A stretch of DNA of 64,000 bases from Ruegeria arenilitoris (lineage in GTDB: Bacteria; Pseudomonadota; Alphaproteobacteria; Rhodobacterales; Rhodobacteraceae), in contig NZ_WQHX01000008.1 of NCBI RefSeq assembly GCF_013035425.1, positions 215,701-279,700 on the forward strand, written 5' to 3'. The number at the start of each line of letters is the position of its first letter. Within the stretch, counting starts at the first letter, position 1. Position numbers and translations under genes: made by a program. Positions 18,908 through 27,711 of this stretch are shown in pieces. The notes beneath the pieces were generated by a model, which was given only the letters and a program-made list of their open reading frames with translations, was not told the DNA's origin and did no database searches.

Positions 18908-20457
18908 TCAACCAATCCCAGCATCGACTTGATTTTGTCGTCTAGCGTGTTGGCTTCCAAAACTTGTTGCCCGTAACTACTTTTTAGCGCAGCAAACTTC
19001 TCCTCAAACGGCACGCCATCGCCTTCATCCTCAGCCGTTCCGACATACCGCCCCGGCGTCAGCACGTGGTCGAACTTCCGGATGGCCTCCAGCCCTTCGG
19101 ACTTACAGAACCCCGGCTCGTCGGCGTAGGCCTCCCAGCTCTTCTCTGCAAGCGTCTCGGGCTTGGCGCGCCAGCGGCGGTAGGTGCCTGCGATCAGCTC
19201 GATGTCCTCGTCCGAGAACTCGCGCCGCACTCGGTCCACCATATGGCCCTTGTTGCGGGCATCGATAAATAGCACCTCTCCGCGCCGGTTGCGCAACCCA
19301 TTGGCGCTCTTGTCCTGGCTCAATATCCACAGGCAAACGGGGATTTGCGTGGAATAGAAAAGCTGACCCGGCAGGGCGACCATGCAATCGACGCGGTCTT
19401 CCTCGATCAGGCGCTTTCTGATCTCACCCTCACCGCTGGTTTGTGAGGACATGGAGCCATTAGCCAGCACCACGCCCGCGTGGCCGCGCGGAGCGAGGTG
19501 GTGAATGATGTGCTGTATCCACGCGAAGTTCGCGTTGCCCTTGGGCGGGATACCGTATTGCCAGCGGTCATCCTCTAGCAACCGCTCGCCGCCCCAGTCC
19601 GAGATGTTGAAGGGCGGGTTGGCGAGGATGTAGTCAGCCTTCAGCCCCGGATGCGCGTCCTTGTGAAAGCTGCCTGCGCTGTCCCATGCGATGTCGGCGT
19701 CGATGCCGTGGACGGCGAGGTTCATCTTGGCGAGCCGCCAAGTGGTGTGGTTGATCTCTTGCCCATAGACGGAAAGGTTCAGTGGGTTGCCGCCGTGCTC
19801 TTCGATGAAATTCTCTGACTGGATGAACATGCCCCCCGAGCCACAGCACGGGTCGTAGACGCGGCCCTGATAAGGTTCGAGCATTTCAACGAGGGTGCGG
19901 ACGACGGAGCGGGGCGTGAAGAACTCGCCGCCGCGTTTTCCTTCGGCGCTGGCAAATCCAGAGATGAAGTACTCATAGACACGCCCCAACAGGTCACGCG
20001 CCCGGTCGGCACTGTCGTGCATCTTGATGTTGGAGAAGAGGTCAACCAGCTCGCCCAACATGGTTTTGTCGAGCGTGGGGCGGGCGTAGTTCTTGGGCAA
20101 AACGCCCTTGAGGGTTTCGTTGGTGGGTTCGGCCTCGATGGCCTCCATCGCATCGTCTATGATCTTGCCAATGTTCTCGGAACGAGCGTTCTGCTGGATG
20201 TGAGACCAGCGAGCGGTCTCGGGTACCCAGAAGACGTTTTCGGCGAGGTATTCTTCGGGGTCCTCGGGGTCCGCCAGATCGTCTTGTGCCAACTCCTTAT
20301 GTTTGGCTTGGAACGCTTCCGAGATGTACTTGAGGAAGATCAGACCCAAGGCAACGTGCTTGTATTCGGAAGGTTCTAGTCCCCCGCGCATTTTGTCCGC
20401 AGCCTTAAATAGGTCAGCGGCGAAATCGAGGTCGGACTGGCGTGCGCTTGATGACAT
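18904..20457 (-). CDS. hsdM: Type I restriction-modification system methyltransferase subunit
   Basis: A 517-residue N6-adenine methyltransferase subunit. It has the HsdM N-terminal helical domain ([32 protein letters not shown]), the SAM-binding loop [12 protein letters not shown] and the catalytic NPPF motif ([14 protein letters not shown]). Length and motifs are complete. However, the specificity gene after it is cut off and no hsdR is present, so it cannot form a normal type I enzyme from this locus. The ATG of MSSSARQ is chosen; an upstream TTG (20505) is possible. Its upstream region directly abuts the left attachment site of the island. Confidence 0.85.
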   Translation of the reverse strand: MSSSARQSDLDFAADLFKAADKMRGGLEPSEYKHVALGLIFLKYISEAFQAKHKELAQDDLADPEDPEEYLAENVFWVPETARWSHIQQNARSENIGKIIDDAMEAIEAEPTNETLKGVLPKNYARPTLDKTMLGELVDLFSNIKMHDSADRARDLLGRVYEYFISGFASAEGKRGGEFFTPRSVVRTLVEMLEPYQGRVYDPCCGSGGMFIQSENFIEEHGGNPLNLSVYGQEINHTTWRLAKMNLAVHGIDADIAWDSAGSFHKDAHPGLKADYILANPPFNISDWGGERLLEDDRWQYGIPPKGNANFAWIQHIIHHLAPRGHAGVVLANGSMSSQTSGEGEIRKRLIEEDRVDCMVALPGQLFYSTQIPVCLWILSQDKSANGLRNRRGEVLFIDARNKGHMVDRVRREFSDEDIELIAGTYRRWRAKPETLAEKSWEAYADEPGFCKSEGLEAIRKFDHVLTPGRYVGTAEDEGDGVPFEEKFAALKSSYGQQVLEANTLDDKIKSMLGLVE

Positions 20458-20775
20458 CTTGGAGCTGCTCAATGTTAGTTTCTTGTTTCGTTCATTGATA
20501 TGCAACCACCCGTTCGCTGTCCAACAAGTAACTTGAACTGAACTGAAAAAGTTTCTCAGTTTGAACCCAGCTGCATAATTTTGATCGAAGTGCGTTGGAT
20601 CGTTGGCGTCGCCTGCCTGTAAACACGCGCCGTGTGTGTGAGCGGGTTGTTGGTAGACACTTCGGAAAACAGCCCCATATCGCGATCACCATAAAAGAAA
20701 AGGTGGATAGAGGGGTGGATCAAAAACTCTAGTTTTTGATTAACTACCTGTGTTTAAATGAGTAATTTTGATTAT

Positions 20776-20794
20776 TTGGTGCCCAGGAGAGGAC
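20776..20794. repeat. Left attachment-site core
   Basis: TTGGTGCCCAGGAGAGGAC, identical over 19 bases to 35350-35368 at the tRNA-Leu 3' end. Flanking bases on both sides differ, which marks the core limits. Confidence 0.9.
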
Positions 20795-20852
20795 CTAGTT
20801 GGAGATATTAATTATTATAAATCAAATATTTATGAGTTGCGACATTTGATTT

Positions 20853-20872
20853 GTGGACTCGAATGTGGACCT
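20853..20872. promoter_or_regulatory. Putative integrase arm-type sites, left
   Basis: GTGGACTC (20853-20860) and GTGGACCT (20865-20872) are direct repeats exactly 12 bp apart. The same pair with the same spacing and orientation occurs near the other end (35274-35293). Confidence 0.55.
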
Positions 20873-21006
20873 AGTTGGAGGAGCTAAACGATCGTACACC
20901 CAACCCTTTGGACAGCGACAAAAACTTTTCAGACTCGAACAACCAACTCCCTAGAGCTTGAACACCTCAGCTTTGCGCATTTAGGTCGGTGTGACTAGAT
21001 TGAGGG

Positions 21007-21567
21007 ATGAATAAGTTTGGCGTTATAGTAATCAAAGTAATCTCAGCAATAATAATTTCGATTGTCGCGTTATTTTTCATCTTAGTATTTTGTATTCTCA
21101 TATTCGTATACTTTTATATAGGAGATCATCCAAATCATAAGCGAAAGCTTGTGTTTTATGGTCCTTTAGATGACGGCTGGACGCAGTTAGCTTGCACTTT
21201 TCGCGTAGATGGAATCGATTGGCCCCGTCACAAGGAGACCTGGAGATTTTCGGTCAACATAGAAGACCGGATGACAAGCCTTTCGGAAGGGTTCGTAGTT
21301 TCAAGGTTTGTTCTCTCTGAAGACGATCAACTTGGAGAGGTTCTTGAACTCGATCTAAAAGAATTGAACTGTACTGACACTAATAATCCTAATTGCGCTG
21401 AAACCTACAAATTACGACTACTCCTTCAAAAGAAAACCGGAAAGAACCTCGAGCTTCGAGGTGTGATCGATGATAGATTGTATTATGCGGGCATCGACCC
21501 ACGGATTTCCGGAAAATGCAGGCTTGCGAATGGTGCCGAGCATCTCTACCGCGATTCAGAGCGATAA
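21007..21567 (+). CDS. Hypothetical membrane-anchored protein
   Basis: A 186-residue protein I do not recognise. Residues 7-40 form one long hydrophobic segment (IVIKVISAIIISIVALFFILVFCILIFVYFYI), and the rest is a soluble, probably extracytoplasmic domain with three or four cysteines. The first gene inside the left end of the island, it is AT-rich compared with the flanks. The purine-rich sequence before the ATG is unusually close. Confidence 0.6.
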   Translation: MNKFGVIVIKVISAIIISIVALFFILVFCILIFVYFYIGDHPNHKRKLVFYGPLDDGWTQLACTFRVDGIDWPRHKETWRFSVNIEDRMTSLSEGFVVSRFVLSEDDQLGEVLELDLKELNCTDTNNPNCAETYKLRLLLQKKTGKNLELRGVIDDRLYYAGIDPRISGKCRLANGAEHLYRDSER

Positions 21568-21596
21568 GCGCAAAAATCCTATTATCATGAATTGGT

Positions 21597-21884
21597 CTAA
21601 GGGTCGCTTTGTCCTGTGTGGATGGCTCCTGCAAAGCAAGACATTTTTGTGAGGGGTGTGTGGTCAGAAGCGGTCTTGTGTCCGGCCTTCGCAATCTCCC
21701 GCGCCCAGTAATGGCTCGCCCCACAAGCCTCGATCCCGACCAGACACCGTGGCAGGCTCGCGAGAAAGGTCAGGACCTGAGCTCTGCGCAGGCTCCGATT
21801 AAAGACAACCTCACCCTCTTTGGTGACGCCGTGAACCTGAAAGACGTTCTTGGCCAGATCAAGGCCGATCGTGGTAACTTGCAA
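21597..21884 (-). pseudogene. IS110-family transposase fragment
   Basis: The first 70 residues (IGLDLAKNVFQVHGV, then LVGIEACGASHYWAREI) are the N-terminus of an IS110-type DEDD transposase, including the first catalytic Asp (GLDLAK) and the Glu of GIEACG. Resemblance ends after AKAGH, and the remaining 25 residues are unrelated. A complete transposase has about 330-400 residues, so this is a dead remnant. The start is a TTG with AGAGGAG upstream. Confidence 0.85.
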
Positions 21885-22091
21885 GGGGTGACTCCTCTCT
21901 CGCAGATAACGACACCTGCACTATGGCGCATCGCGACGCTGATGGAGCAGGAGCCATCCACCCCATCTGCACACTGAGCTCTAAAGCTCTAGTTGGCGAG
22001 GGTCGATTTTTCTTCAAGGGGTATCGGGCTCCTCTACGGAGCTCTCAGGGGCTCTTACGGTTGATCCTCGACGTCCGAATGAAATTGGTCT

Positions 22092-22487
22092 CTACCTACA
22101 ATAGCCAGCTCGCCTCAAACGAGATTTCGCTGCCGGTGTTTCCAGCTGCCGGTATCGCCCACCCGAGAACCTCGCGCAATCCAGTGCATGTCCCGCAGCA
22201 ATCACGGCAGCGCCAATGTCTTGTCCGTCGGCATAACAAACACCAACCCAACGATCATAGGTACGCTCACCGTTCAGTTTGCACTCGATGTTCTTGCCTC
22301 GCAGGAAGTTCACCATCCAGCGTTTGGCGTCCTGACCAGAACGAGTGCCAAGTTCTGGCGCATCCACTCCGTTCAGGCGAACGGGAGTGCCATCGACAAC
22401 GATCGTATCTGCGTCGCGTACTTGGAGGCCACCAGCGGCGGCTGTCGTGGCGAAAAGAGCCACAGCAATTGTCAGCATCTTGAACAA
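22092..22487 (-). CDS. Secreted thermonuclease-family protein
   Basis: A 131-residue protein with a signal peptide (MLTIAVALFATTAAAGG) and a staphylococcal-nuclease domain. The catalytic pattern is present: RDADT, then VRLNGVDAPELG (Arg, Asp, Glu) and YDRWVG (second Arg). The predicted role is a Ca-dependent nuclease in the periplasm or outside the cell. It starts 23 bases after the ClpP-like gene and is the last gene of a three-gene operon. The start is taken as TTG, which has GAGGA at good distance; an ATG three codons later is possible. Confidence 0.78.
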   Translation of the reverse strand: MFKMLTIAVALFATTAAAGGLQVRDADTIVVDGTPVRLNGVDAPELGTRSGQDAKRWMVNFLRGKNIECKLNGERTYDRWVGVCYADGQDIGAAVIAAGHALDCARFSGGRYRQLETPAAKSRLRRAGYCR

Positions 22488-22510
22488 GACAAATTCCTCG
22501 GTGTTGCGTG

Positions 22511-23290
22511 TTAGTCGATTACTTGAGTTGCTATGCGTGTATCCAAGAGTTCTTCTTCGACGAGCGCATAGATTTCGTCAGGTGGAGTGTTCAGAGAGTA
22601 CAGCATGAGCGACGGTTCCACGCCCATGTCGATGAGATGTTGCATCGTTTCGCCTTGTCCCATTTGGATACCTTCAACTGCGAAGACGACTGGTATCAGG
22701 CGAGGCTGATCGTAGTAGTGCTGATGCATACCAACAATGCTACGGAGCGAGACGATGCGCTCCTCCCCACCTGCTAGGATGTAAGGGCATGAGGACACGC
22801 ACATCGCACCAGCCAGAACTGCAGAAGATAGCTCCGCTTCTCTGACCTTCTCACCGATGGACAACGCCTCTGACACCATTCCACCGGGGCTGTGAAGTGC
22901 CACGAGGTCCGGTTTCTCTCGCATGTCGGATAGGTACGAAGCAAATCGCGAGGAGTCGTCCACTTCTATTTGCCCAGTGAGAAGCAATACTCTCCCCAGC
23001 CCTTCCACTTCCACTACAGAGAAGTCCAATCTTTCTGGAAAAGCCTCTGGCATCGGTATTTCTAGTGGCCCGTCTTGTAGCAGAAGCGACGGATCAGAGC
23101 GATCGGTACGATATTCCCGACGTTGATCGCCGGGAGACACTGGTCCCGTAGGGAGTTCAACTCGCTCTTTGAACGGGTTTGGAATGACGCCAACAACATC
23201 GAACGCAATCAGAACACCTGCGATCACGAGCTGCAAAATCAGAACGTACCGTAGCCCAGAGCGTGGATCGAGACGATTAAAAATACCCAT
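22511..23290 (-). CDS. ClpP/SppA-like periplasmic protein
   Basis: A protein of 259 residues. An N-terminal signal anchor (YVLILQLVIAGVLIAFDVVGVI) is followed by a domain with the ClpP/crotonase-type fold seen in COG3904-like proteins. It has LVALHSPGGMVSEAL, then CVSSCPYILAGG with a likely nucleophilic Ser, then SIVGMHQHY with a likely His. It could be a serine peptidase at the outer face of the inner membrane. The ATG overlaps the stop of the upstream gene (TGATG), so translation is coupled. No substrate is known. Confidence 0.72.
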   Translation of the reverse strand: MGIFNRLDPRSGLRYVLILQLVIAGVLIAFDVVGVIPNPFKERVELPTGPVSPGDQRREYRTDRSDPSLLLQDGPLEIPMPEAFPERLDFSVVEVEGLGRVLLLTGQIEVDDSSRFASYLSDMREKPDLVALHSPGGMVSEALSIGEKVREAELSSAVLAGAMCVSSCPYILAGGEERIVSLRSIVGMHQHYYDQPRLIPVVFAVEGIQMGQGETMQHLIDMGVEPSLMLYSLNTPPDEIYALVEEELLDTRIATQVID

Positions 23291-24570
23291 CAAGCTTGAT
23301 CTTTTTGCGTCGTAGCGCGGTTAAGTATGGCGGCGTCCGCCACACCCATTGTTGCCTCGACGTCCTTCATGGCGTTCATAGCGGCTCTGAGGTCGGAGAG
23401 TGTCAGCGTATCCTCTATGCTCATACCGTCCTTGCCGCTGCGAATTGCAGCTTGGGTGATAGCCAGCACGAATACCAACACGGCGGGCAGCAAGTCGATT
23501 GCGATTGCTCCGGCCCACGAAGGTACGAAGTTGTGGGCGTATTTGATTACAGCATCAGCACTGGAAATCGGATTGTATGCAGTCTCGATTGGCGGCTCCA
23601 TGTCCAATACCTCGTCAGCTGCGTTCTTGAGTGTCTTGCTTCGTTGGTCCAGAGCGTTCAAAACGGAATTGATAGTGGATGATTGCGCGTCGCGTACGTC
23701 GGAGCTTCGACCATCAAGCTCTGGAAGTACGACTGACGATGGCAAGTCTTCGGCAGCACGAGCAACAAGTGGTGCTACGCTGTATTGGTTGAGACGAGAG
23801 ATGACGCCGGCCAGCTTTACGCTTTCCTCAGAAAACTGAACCGAGCGACGATCCACTGGACCGGGTGCAACGGTAAGCTCACGCATCTTTGCGAGGATTT
23901 CGTTGCCTTGTTGGAAAGCTTCCTCGATAGGTTCTTGCTGTGCAGCGATCTGTTCCTCCAGGTTACGCAATTCCTCAGCCTTTTGAGTAAGAACACGGAA
24001 CACGGCACCTCGACCAGCTGTACCTGATAGATCACCAGACTGCTCGAGTTCAGCGAGTTCCTCAAAACTCTGTCGGGCGCGTTCCACCTCGCGACCCAAC
24101 GCTTGACCGCTGAGAGCGATGTCGTGAGCTTGCTCAAGGGCTGCTTGGTAGTCACGCACAGTGTTTTCGAGGTGTTGTTCAACCGCTGCTGAGCCAGCGA
24201 GAGCTGCAGCATTGAGCCAGCTGGACATGGCAATAATGGCAACAGAGCCGACAATGGTTGAGATAGTTAGCCCGATAAAACCGCTCGCAGTGCGCATTGA
24301 AGGTAACAGCCGGAGCATGTAGCTCCAGAACACAAAGATGCCCACAGACACAGCTATCGAATAGGCCACGGCAGCGAAGAATGAGACTGCACCGTTGTCT
24401 TCAAGCAGCGAAGATACACCGAGATATGTGTAAATCCCTGACGCTATAGCGAGGACACCCAAGGCTGCGGGAGTGAAGGTGTCAAGCCAAGCGAGATGAC
24501 CTTCGAGTTCTTTTGCAGTCCGAAGCCCTTTTGCTTCTTCGGCAGTCAGCCGGTCTTTGTTCTCTGTCAT
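23290..24570 (-). CDS. Membrane protein with long coiled-coil domain
   Basis: A 426-residue protein I do not recognise. Three membrane segments lie near residues 33-55, 63-88 and 100-122. A long helical region rich in Glu, Gln and Ala (about 128-245, for example EELRNLEEQIAAQQEPIEEAF) follows and should form coiled coils. A fourth membrane segment is near 350-375 (AIDLLPAVLVFVLAITQAAI), then a short cytoplasmic tail. The coiled-coil part is probably periplasmic. It is the first gene of an operon with the ClpP-like and nuclease genes. Confidence 0.7.
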   Translation of the reverse strand: MTENKDRLTAEEAKGLRTAKELEGHLAWLDTFTPAALGVLAIASGIYTYLGVSSLLEDNGAVSFFAAVAYSIAVSVGIFVFWSYMLRLLPSMRTASGFIGLTISTIVGSVAIIAMSSWLNAAALAGSAAVEQHLENTVRDYQAALEQAHDIALSGQALGREVERARQSFEELAELEQSGDLSGTAGRGAVFRVLTQKAEELRNLEEQIAAQQEPIEEAFQQGNEILAKMRELTVAPGPVDRRSVQFSEESVKLAGVISRLNQYSVAPLVARAAEDLPSSVVLPELDGRSSDVRDAQSSTINSVLNALDQRSKTLKNAADEVLDMEPPIETAYNPISSADAVIKYAHNFVPSWAGAIAIDLLPAVLVFVLAITQAAIRSGKDGMSIEDTLTLSDLRAAMNAMKDVEATMGVADAAILNRATTQKDQA

Positions 24571-24965
24571 GGCAACACTTACTCCACACTCTTGACGCGA
24601 TACAACGCCACATAATCATTCACTGAAATATTTCACGTGGGTTTGCACATCACGCCGCAGCGAAGAGATTGCTTGTGAGAACCTGCCATTCTCATTGGAT
24701 TTTCCGCCAGTTTTCATTCTGAGCTCTAGGCGGTGTGGAAAACTACAACTAACTGAAATTTAAGCCCGTTCTTTTGGGCCTATCTGTACATGGAGTTGAA
24801 CATTCTAATAGTCCTTTGAGTGACCTCTCTCTGAGAGGAGACTGGTTCGCAACCCTCCGGACAAAAAAATGACATGCTTTCAGGGCATCAACCTTGGCGT
24901 GTACTTGAGTCAGCCTTGATCTGGTGAAGCAAATTTGAACGACCTAACGTTGGGAGACCTGTTTC
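24571..24965. other. Divergent promoter region in the island
   Basis: A 395-base gap between the minus-strand membrane-protein operon and the plus-strand nuclease gene. A short perfect inverted repeat, CCTCTC-TCT-GAGAGG, lies at 24824-24838 and could be an operator. No gene is visible. Confidence 0.45.
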
Positions 24966-25586
24966 GTGGAGACTTTTGTTGTTTTAGGATTGGTATTGGC
25001 AGGTGCGGTGTATTTGGCATTCCGCAGTAACAGGTACAAAGACACGACAACGCCCCCGAGCGAGTCACAGTCGGACAAAAATCCTAGATTAACTACTGGG
25101 CAGCGACAACGCACGTCGCCGCAGCGGCGTTTTGATCCAAGCCATACGGTACCACGGCCAAGCGTCTCGATATTGACGGGTTCCGCTTACGTAGTGGATG
25201 GCGACACGCTGGTCATAAAGAAAACACAGGTCAGGTTGTTTGGTGTCGATGCGCCCGAGATGAACCACCCTTACGGGAAGAAAGCAAAATGGGCGCTCGT
25301 TTCTCTCTGCAAGGGACAAAAAATTAGGGCTGAAGTAACCGATCAAGACACCCACGGTCGTACAGTTGCAAAGTGCTACTTGGAGGACGGCCGTGATCTA
25401 TCTGCTGAAATGGTCAAACTTGGCTTAGCGATAGACTGGCCAAAATTCTCAGGTGGAAAATATCGATCAATGGAAAAGCCCGATGCTCGAAAGAAGCTCT
25501 GGCTAGCCAACGCAAGGCAGAATGGACATATGGGGCTGTGGAAGAAATATGAAGAGAAAGAAGCCGCTCGGAAGATGAACGGTTAA
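24966..25586 (+). CDS. Membrane-anchored thermonuclease-family protein
   Basis: A 206-residue protein with one N-terminal hydrophobic segment (FVVLGLVLAGAVYLAF). A polar linker of about 50 residues follows, then a staphylococcal-nuclease domain. Catalytic residues are visible in VVDGDTL, VRLFGVDAPEM (Arg, Asp, Glu) and THGRTVAKCYL (second Arg). It is the second nuclease of this fold on the island and shares the C-terminal block FSGGKYR with the first (FSGGRYR). The start is GTG. It is transcribed divergently from the three-gene operon. Confidence 0.78.
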   Translation: METFVVLGLVLAGAVYLAFRSNRYKDTTTPPSESQSDKNPRLTTGQRQRTSPQRRFDPSHTVPRPSVSILTGSAYVVDGDTLVIKKTQVRLFGVDAPEMNHPYGKKAKWALVSLCKGQKIRAEVTDQDTHGRTVAKCYLEDGRDLSAEMVKLGLAIDWPKFSGGKYRSMEKPDARKKLWLANARQNGHMGLWKKYEEKEAARKMNG

Positions 25587-25838
25587 CACTATTGGCAGCT
25601 GTCCCTCAGATTAAATGTTACGAGAGCGATCATAGATCGACGAAGCTGCCTTCTGGCCTTGGTAGTCGCTCGTATTTACTTGCATCTTTCAATGCAGTTC
25701 CGAGAGTGTCCATATTGTGTTGCCCACGACGCTTTGAAAGCATTGCGGCTCCTTTCGACCTCGCTTGATTGAGAGCATTAATCAGTTACTGATTGAATTC
25801 AACACGCTGGGCCACGAGGCTTCTTGAGAAATGAAATC

Positions 25839-26324
25839 CTAGCTACTGCTAAGAAGCGACAGCAGTCGAAAATCAGGTTGCGATTGGCTGACTTCCACTA
25901 GGAATGGTTTTGTTTTTGAAAGCTTCCCTTCTGCAATCAACCTTTTCTTTCGTGTCTTGTACGCCCTTTTCACAACAGTTGCGTTCCAAGAGGGAAAGTC
26001 TGCTGGTTCTTTAATCTCGAGAACCTCTAAAATGTCGTTGCCATCTGATCCAGGAACGAACAGCGCCTTGTAAAGCCAAAGGTTGTTGCTTCGGAGGGCA
26101 TCATCCCACTGTTTGATTTCAGGAAGCTGGTTCTCCAATTCTTGCCCATACAATTTTGTGCTTTTTACTTTTTGCCGTAATTCGTACTGGAAGCGACCAA
26201 TAACAAAGCCACGCGCGAGCACGTATATTTTGATGTCATTCTTCTTCATATGAATTTCTTGCAACGCTTTCCGTGCCAATGCCTTTCGTGTTTCGTTGTT
26301 AAGATTTTTTTCGAACATACCCAT
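25839..26324 (-). CDS. Hypothetical protein
   Basis: A 161-residue soluble, basic protein with no family I recognise. It has a good ribosome-binding site (AAGGAAG, 4 bases before ATG). The sequence is rich in Lys, Leu and aromatic residues, without cysteine or membrane segments. The 252-base gap on its downstream side (25587-25838) shows no gene. Confidence 0.55.
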   Translation of the reverse strand: MGMFEKNLNNETRKALARKALQEIHMKKNDIKIYVLARGFVIGRFQYELRQKVKSTKLYGQELENQLPEIKQWDDALRSNNLWLYKALFVPGSDGNDILEVLEIKEPADFPSWNATVVKRAYKTRKKRLIAEGKLSKTKPFLVEVSQSQPDFRLLSLLSSS

Positions 26325-26333
26325 GAAACTTCC

Positions 26334-26636
26334 TTACATTGTGGGTTGAGGATAGGAGCGGTTGCTCCGGTTTGCTGCAAGTCCAACCTTTGGTCCTGCA
26401 GATAAGTCGCACCAAAGATCAGGCTTTGATGCGGATTTTTCGTTCTTGGAAATTTGGTTCGAAGAACACGAACCACTTTGGTCACGCCTAATGGCGTCCC
26501 CCAGTTTGGAAATAGCTAACTCTTGAAGTTGCTTCGCTTCTGTAATGGTACAGTTGGATGGGCCGAAAGCGCCGTGAGTTACGCACTCCGTAAGGGTCCG
26601 TTTGGAGACCTCTGTCGAAGATGAGCCTTCTGGCAC
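26334..26636 (-). CDS. Doubtful small reading frame, possible gene relic
   Basis: A 100-residue frame with a GTG start and no recognised family. It ends 9 bases before the next gene's ATG, which suits an operon. The frame stays open for another 25 codons upstream without any start codon, and a second protein-like frame on the same strand ends near 26748. Together these suggest one older gene broken by a frameshift and start loss. Confidence that a functional product is made is low. Confidence 0.3.
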   Translation of the reverse strand: MPEGSSSTEVSKRTLTECVTHGAFGPSNCTITEAKQLQELAISKLGDAIRRDQSGSCSSNQISKNEKSASKPDLWCDLSAGPKVGLAANRSNRSYPQPTM

Positions 26637-26980
26637 TCCAATGAAGCTGTTTTCCTCAGCATCAGAGAAGATGTCTACAGAACCGCCACAGTGATGCTCA
26701 GAGACTCGCTGAGAGGTCTAGCGAGTACTTATAGGGGTTGCCCAACTCAACCCCAAATGCCTCTCCTGTGGATTTTTGAATGCCCACTGGACTGATCTAT
26801 CGAAGCGGTTTCCTCAGAGGCAAATACTGCATCCAATAAGACGTCAAAGAGGCCGATAGTGTTTCCACTGCGACCCATAGTTTCGAAATTTTGGAAGAAT
26901 GCTCCGAGCACTGTATCATCGACTGATAATTTGCCCCCAGGTAAAGGACCTATAAACGCGTCTCTTCACTTTCTAGGAAA

Positions 26981-27035
26981 GCGGAACTTGGTTCGCAGTG
27001 CAGCGGATGACTGCCATGAGCCCGAAGCAGCCAGT
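26981..27035. repeat. Dispersed degenerate intergenic repeat, copy 7
   Basis: GTGCAGCGGATGACTGCCATGAGCCCGAAGCAGCC, clearly related to the copies at 9.9-16.9 kb. It lies in the gap before the cupin gene, inside the island. The remaining 26637-26980 holds only the gene relic mentioned under the neighbouring entry and an inverted repeat ACTCGCT/AGCGAGT at 26705-26727. Confidence 0.55.
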
Positions 27036-27107
27036 GTAGGAAGGCTATTTTGGCATTTGGGGAATTCAGTTATGATCAGCCACCGTTGCGAGAAGGAGGA
27101 ACTTCAC

Positions 27108-27494
27108 ATGGATAACCTCGATACGCATTCCGATCCGGCCACCTGGGACCCTGCCTATGATGCGGTAGCTGCCGCACCGAAACATCACAAAGTGATTTTC
27201 GAGAACGACAAGCTGCGGGTGTTGGAGGTCACACTGGAGCCGCAGGACGAAGAGCCATTACATCACCATAGGTGGCCGTCAGTCTTCGTTCTGGACGCAG
27301 TACATCCCGATATCCACGACTATGATCCCGACGGAAACCGCCAACCGCCACACAGGGACATCATGCAAGCAGTTCAAGCCTGGGACGGTACCGGTAGTCT
27401 CGTGGTCAACATGTCGCCACAACCGCTGGGCCGCGTGCTGAACACCGGCGAGAAGACCGTGCATGGCATTCGGATTGAGATGAAGAATTACTGA
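27108..27494 (+). CDS. Cupin-like protein
   Basis: A 128-residue protein with a cupin-like pattern: HHKVIFENDKLRVLEVTLEP, then EEPLHHHRWPSVFVL, with the HHH cluster a likely metal site. The ending KTVHGIRIEMKNY is typical of small cytoplasmic cupin-domain proteins. The ATG follows a strong AAGGAGGAACTTCAC site. The enzymatic role is unknown. It precedes the isochorismatase-like gene on the same strand, 217 bases away. Confidence 0.7.
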   Translation: MDNLDTHSDPATWDPAYDAVAAAPKHHKVIFENDKLRVLEVTLEPQDEEPLHHHRWPSVFVLDAVHPDIHDYDPDGNRQPPHRDIMQAVQAWDGTGSLVVNMSPQPLGRVLNTGEKTVHGIRIEMKNY

Positions 27495-27711
27495 TTTGCG
27501 AGCGCCGGCATTGCGATTGCCGCGTACGGTTAGTGTGCCTGAGTTCAAGGACGCCGACCTTTCTGTGATCAATGTTTACCTGCCCATTGATTAGAGCAGG
27601 CGCCGAATTGGGCTACCGTGGATGCAGGCATCATCGGTCAGGCGGAGTCACCATCTTTTGGATAGGAAATCTATTACTTGGCCAAGAAGTTGGAATCTTG
27701 GGAGTGAATTA

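Larger units (their letters stand above)
20458..21006. other. Gene-free, AT-rich junction region
   Basis: No gene is visible. The region holds the hsdM upstream sequence, the left 19-bp attachment repeat (20776-20794), two copies of GGACCTAGTTGGAG (20791-20804 and 20867-20880) and the putative integrase arm sites. Base composition becomes clearly AT-rich from about 20.7 kb. Confidence 0.6.

Noticed and set aside
18698..20457. A working type I restriction-modification system
   Set aside because: hsdS is cut off after about 43 residues and no hsdR is in the window.
21597..21884. A complete IS110 insertion sequence
   Set aside because: Only the first 70 or so transposase residues are present; the rest is lost.
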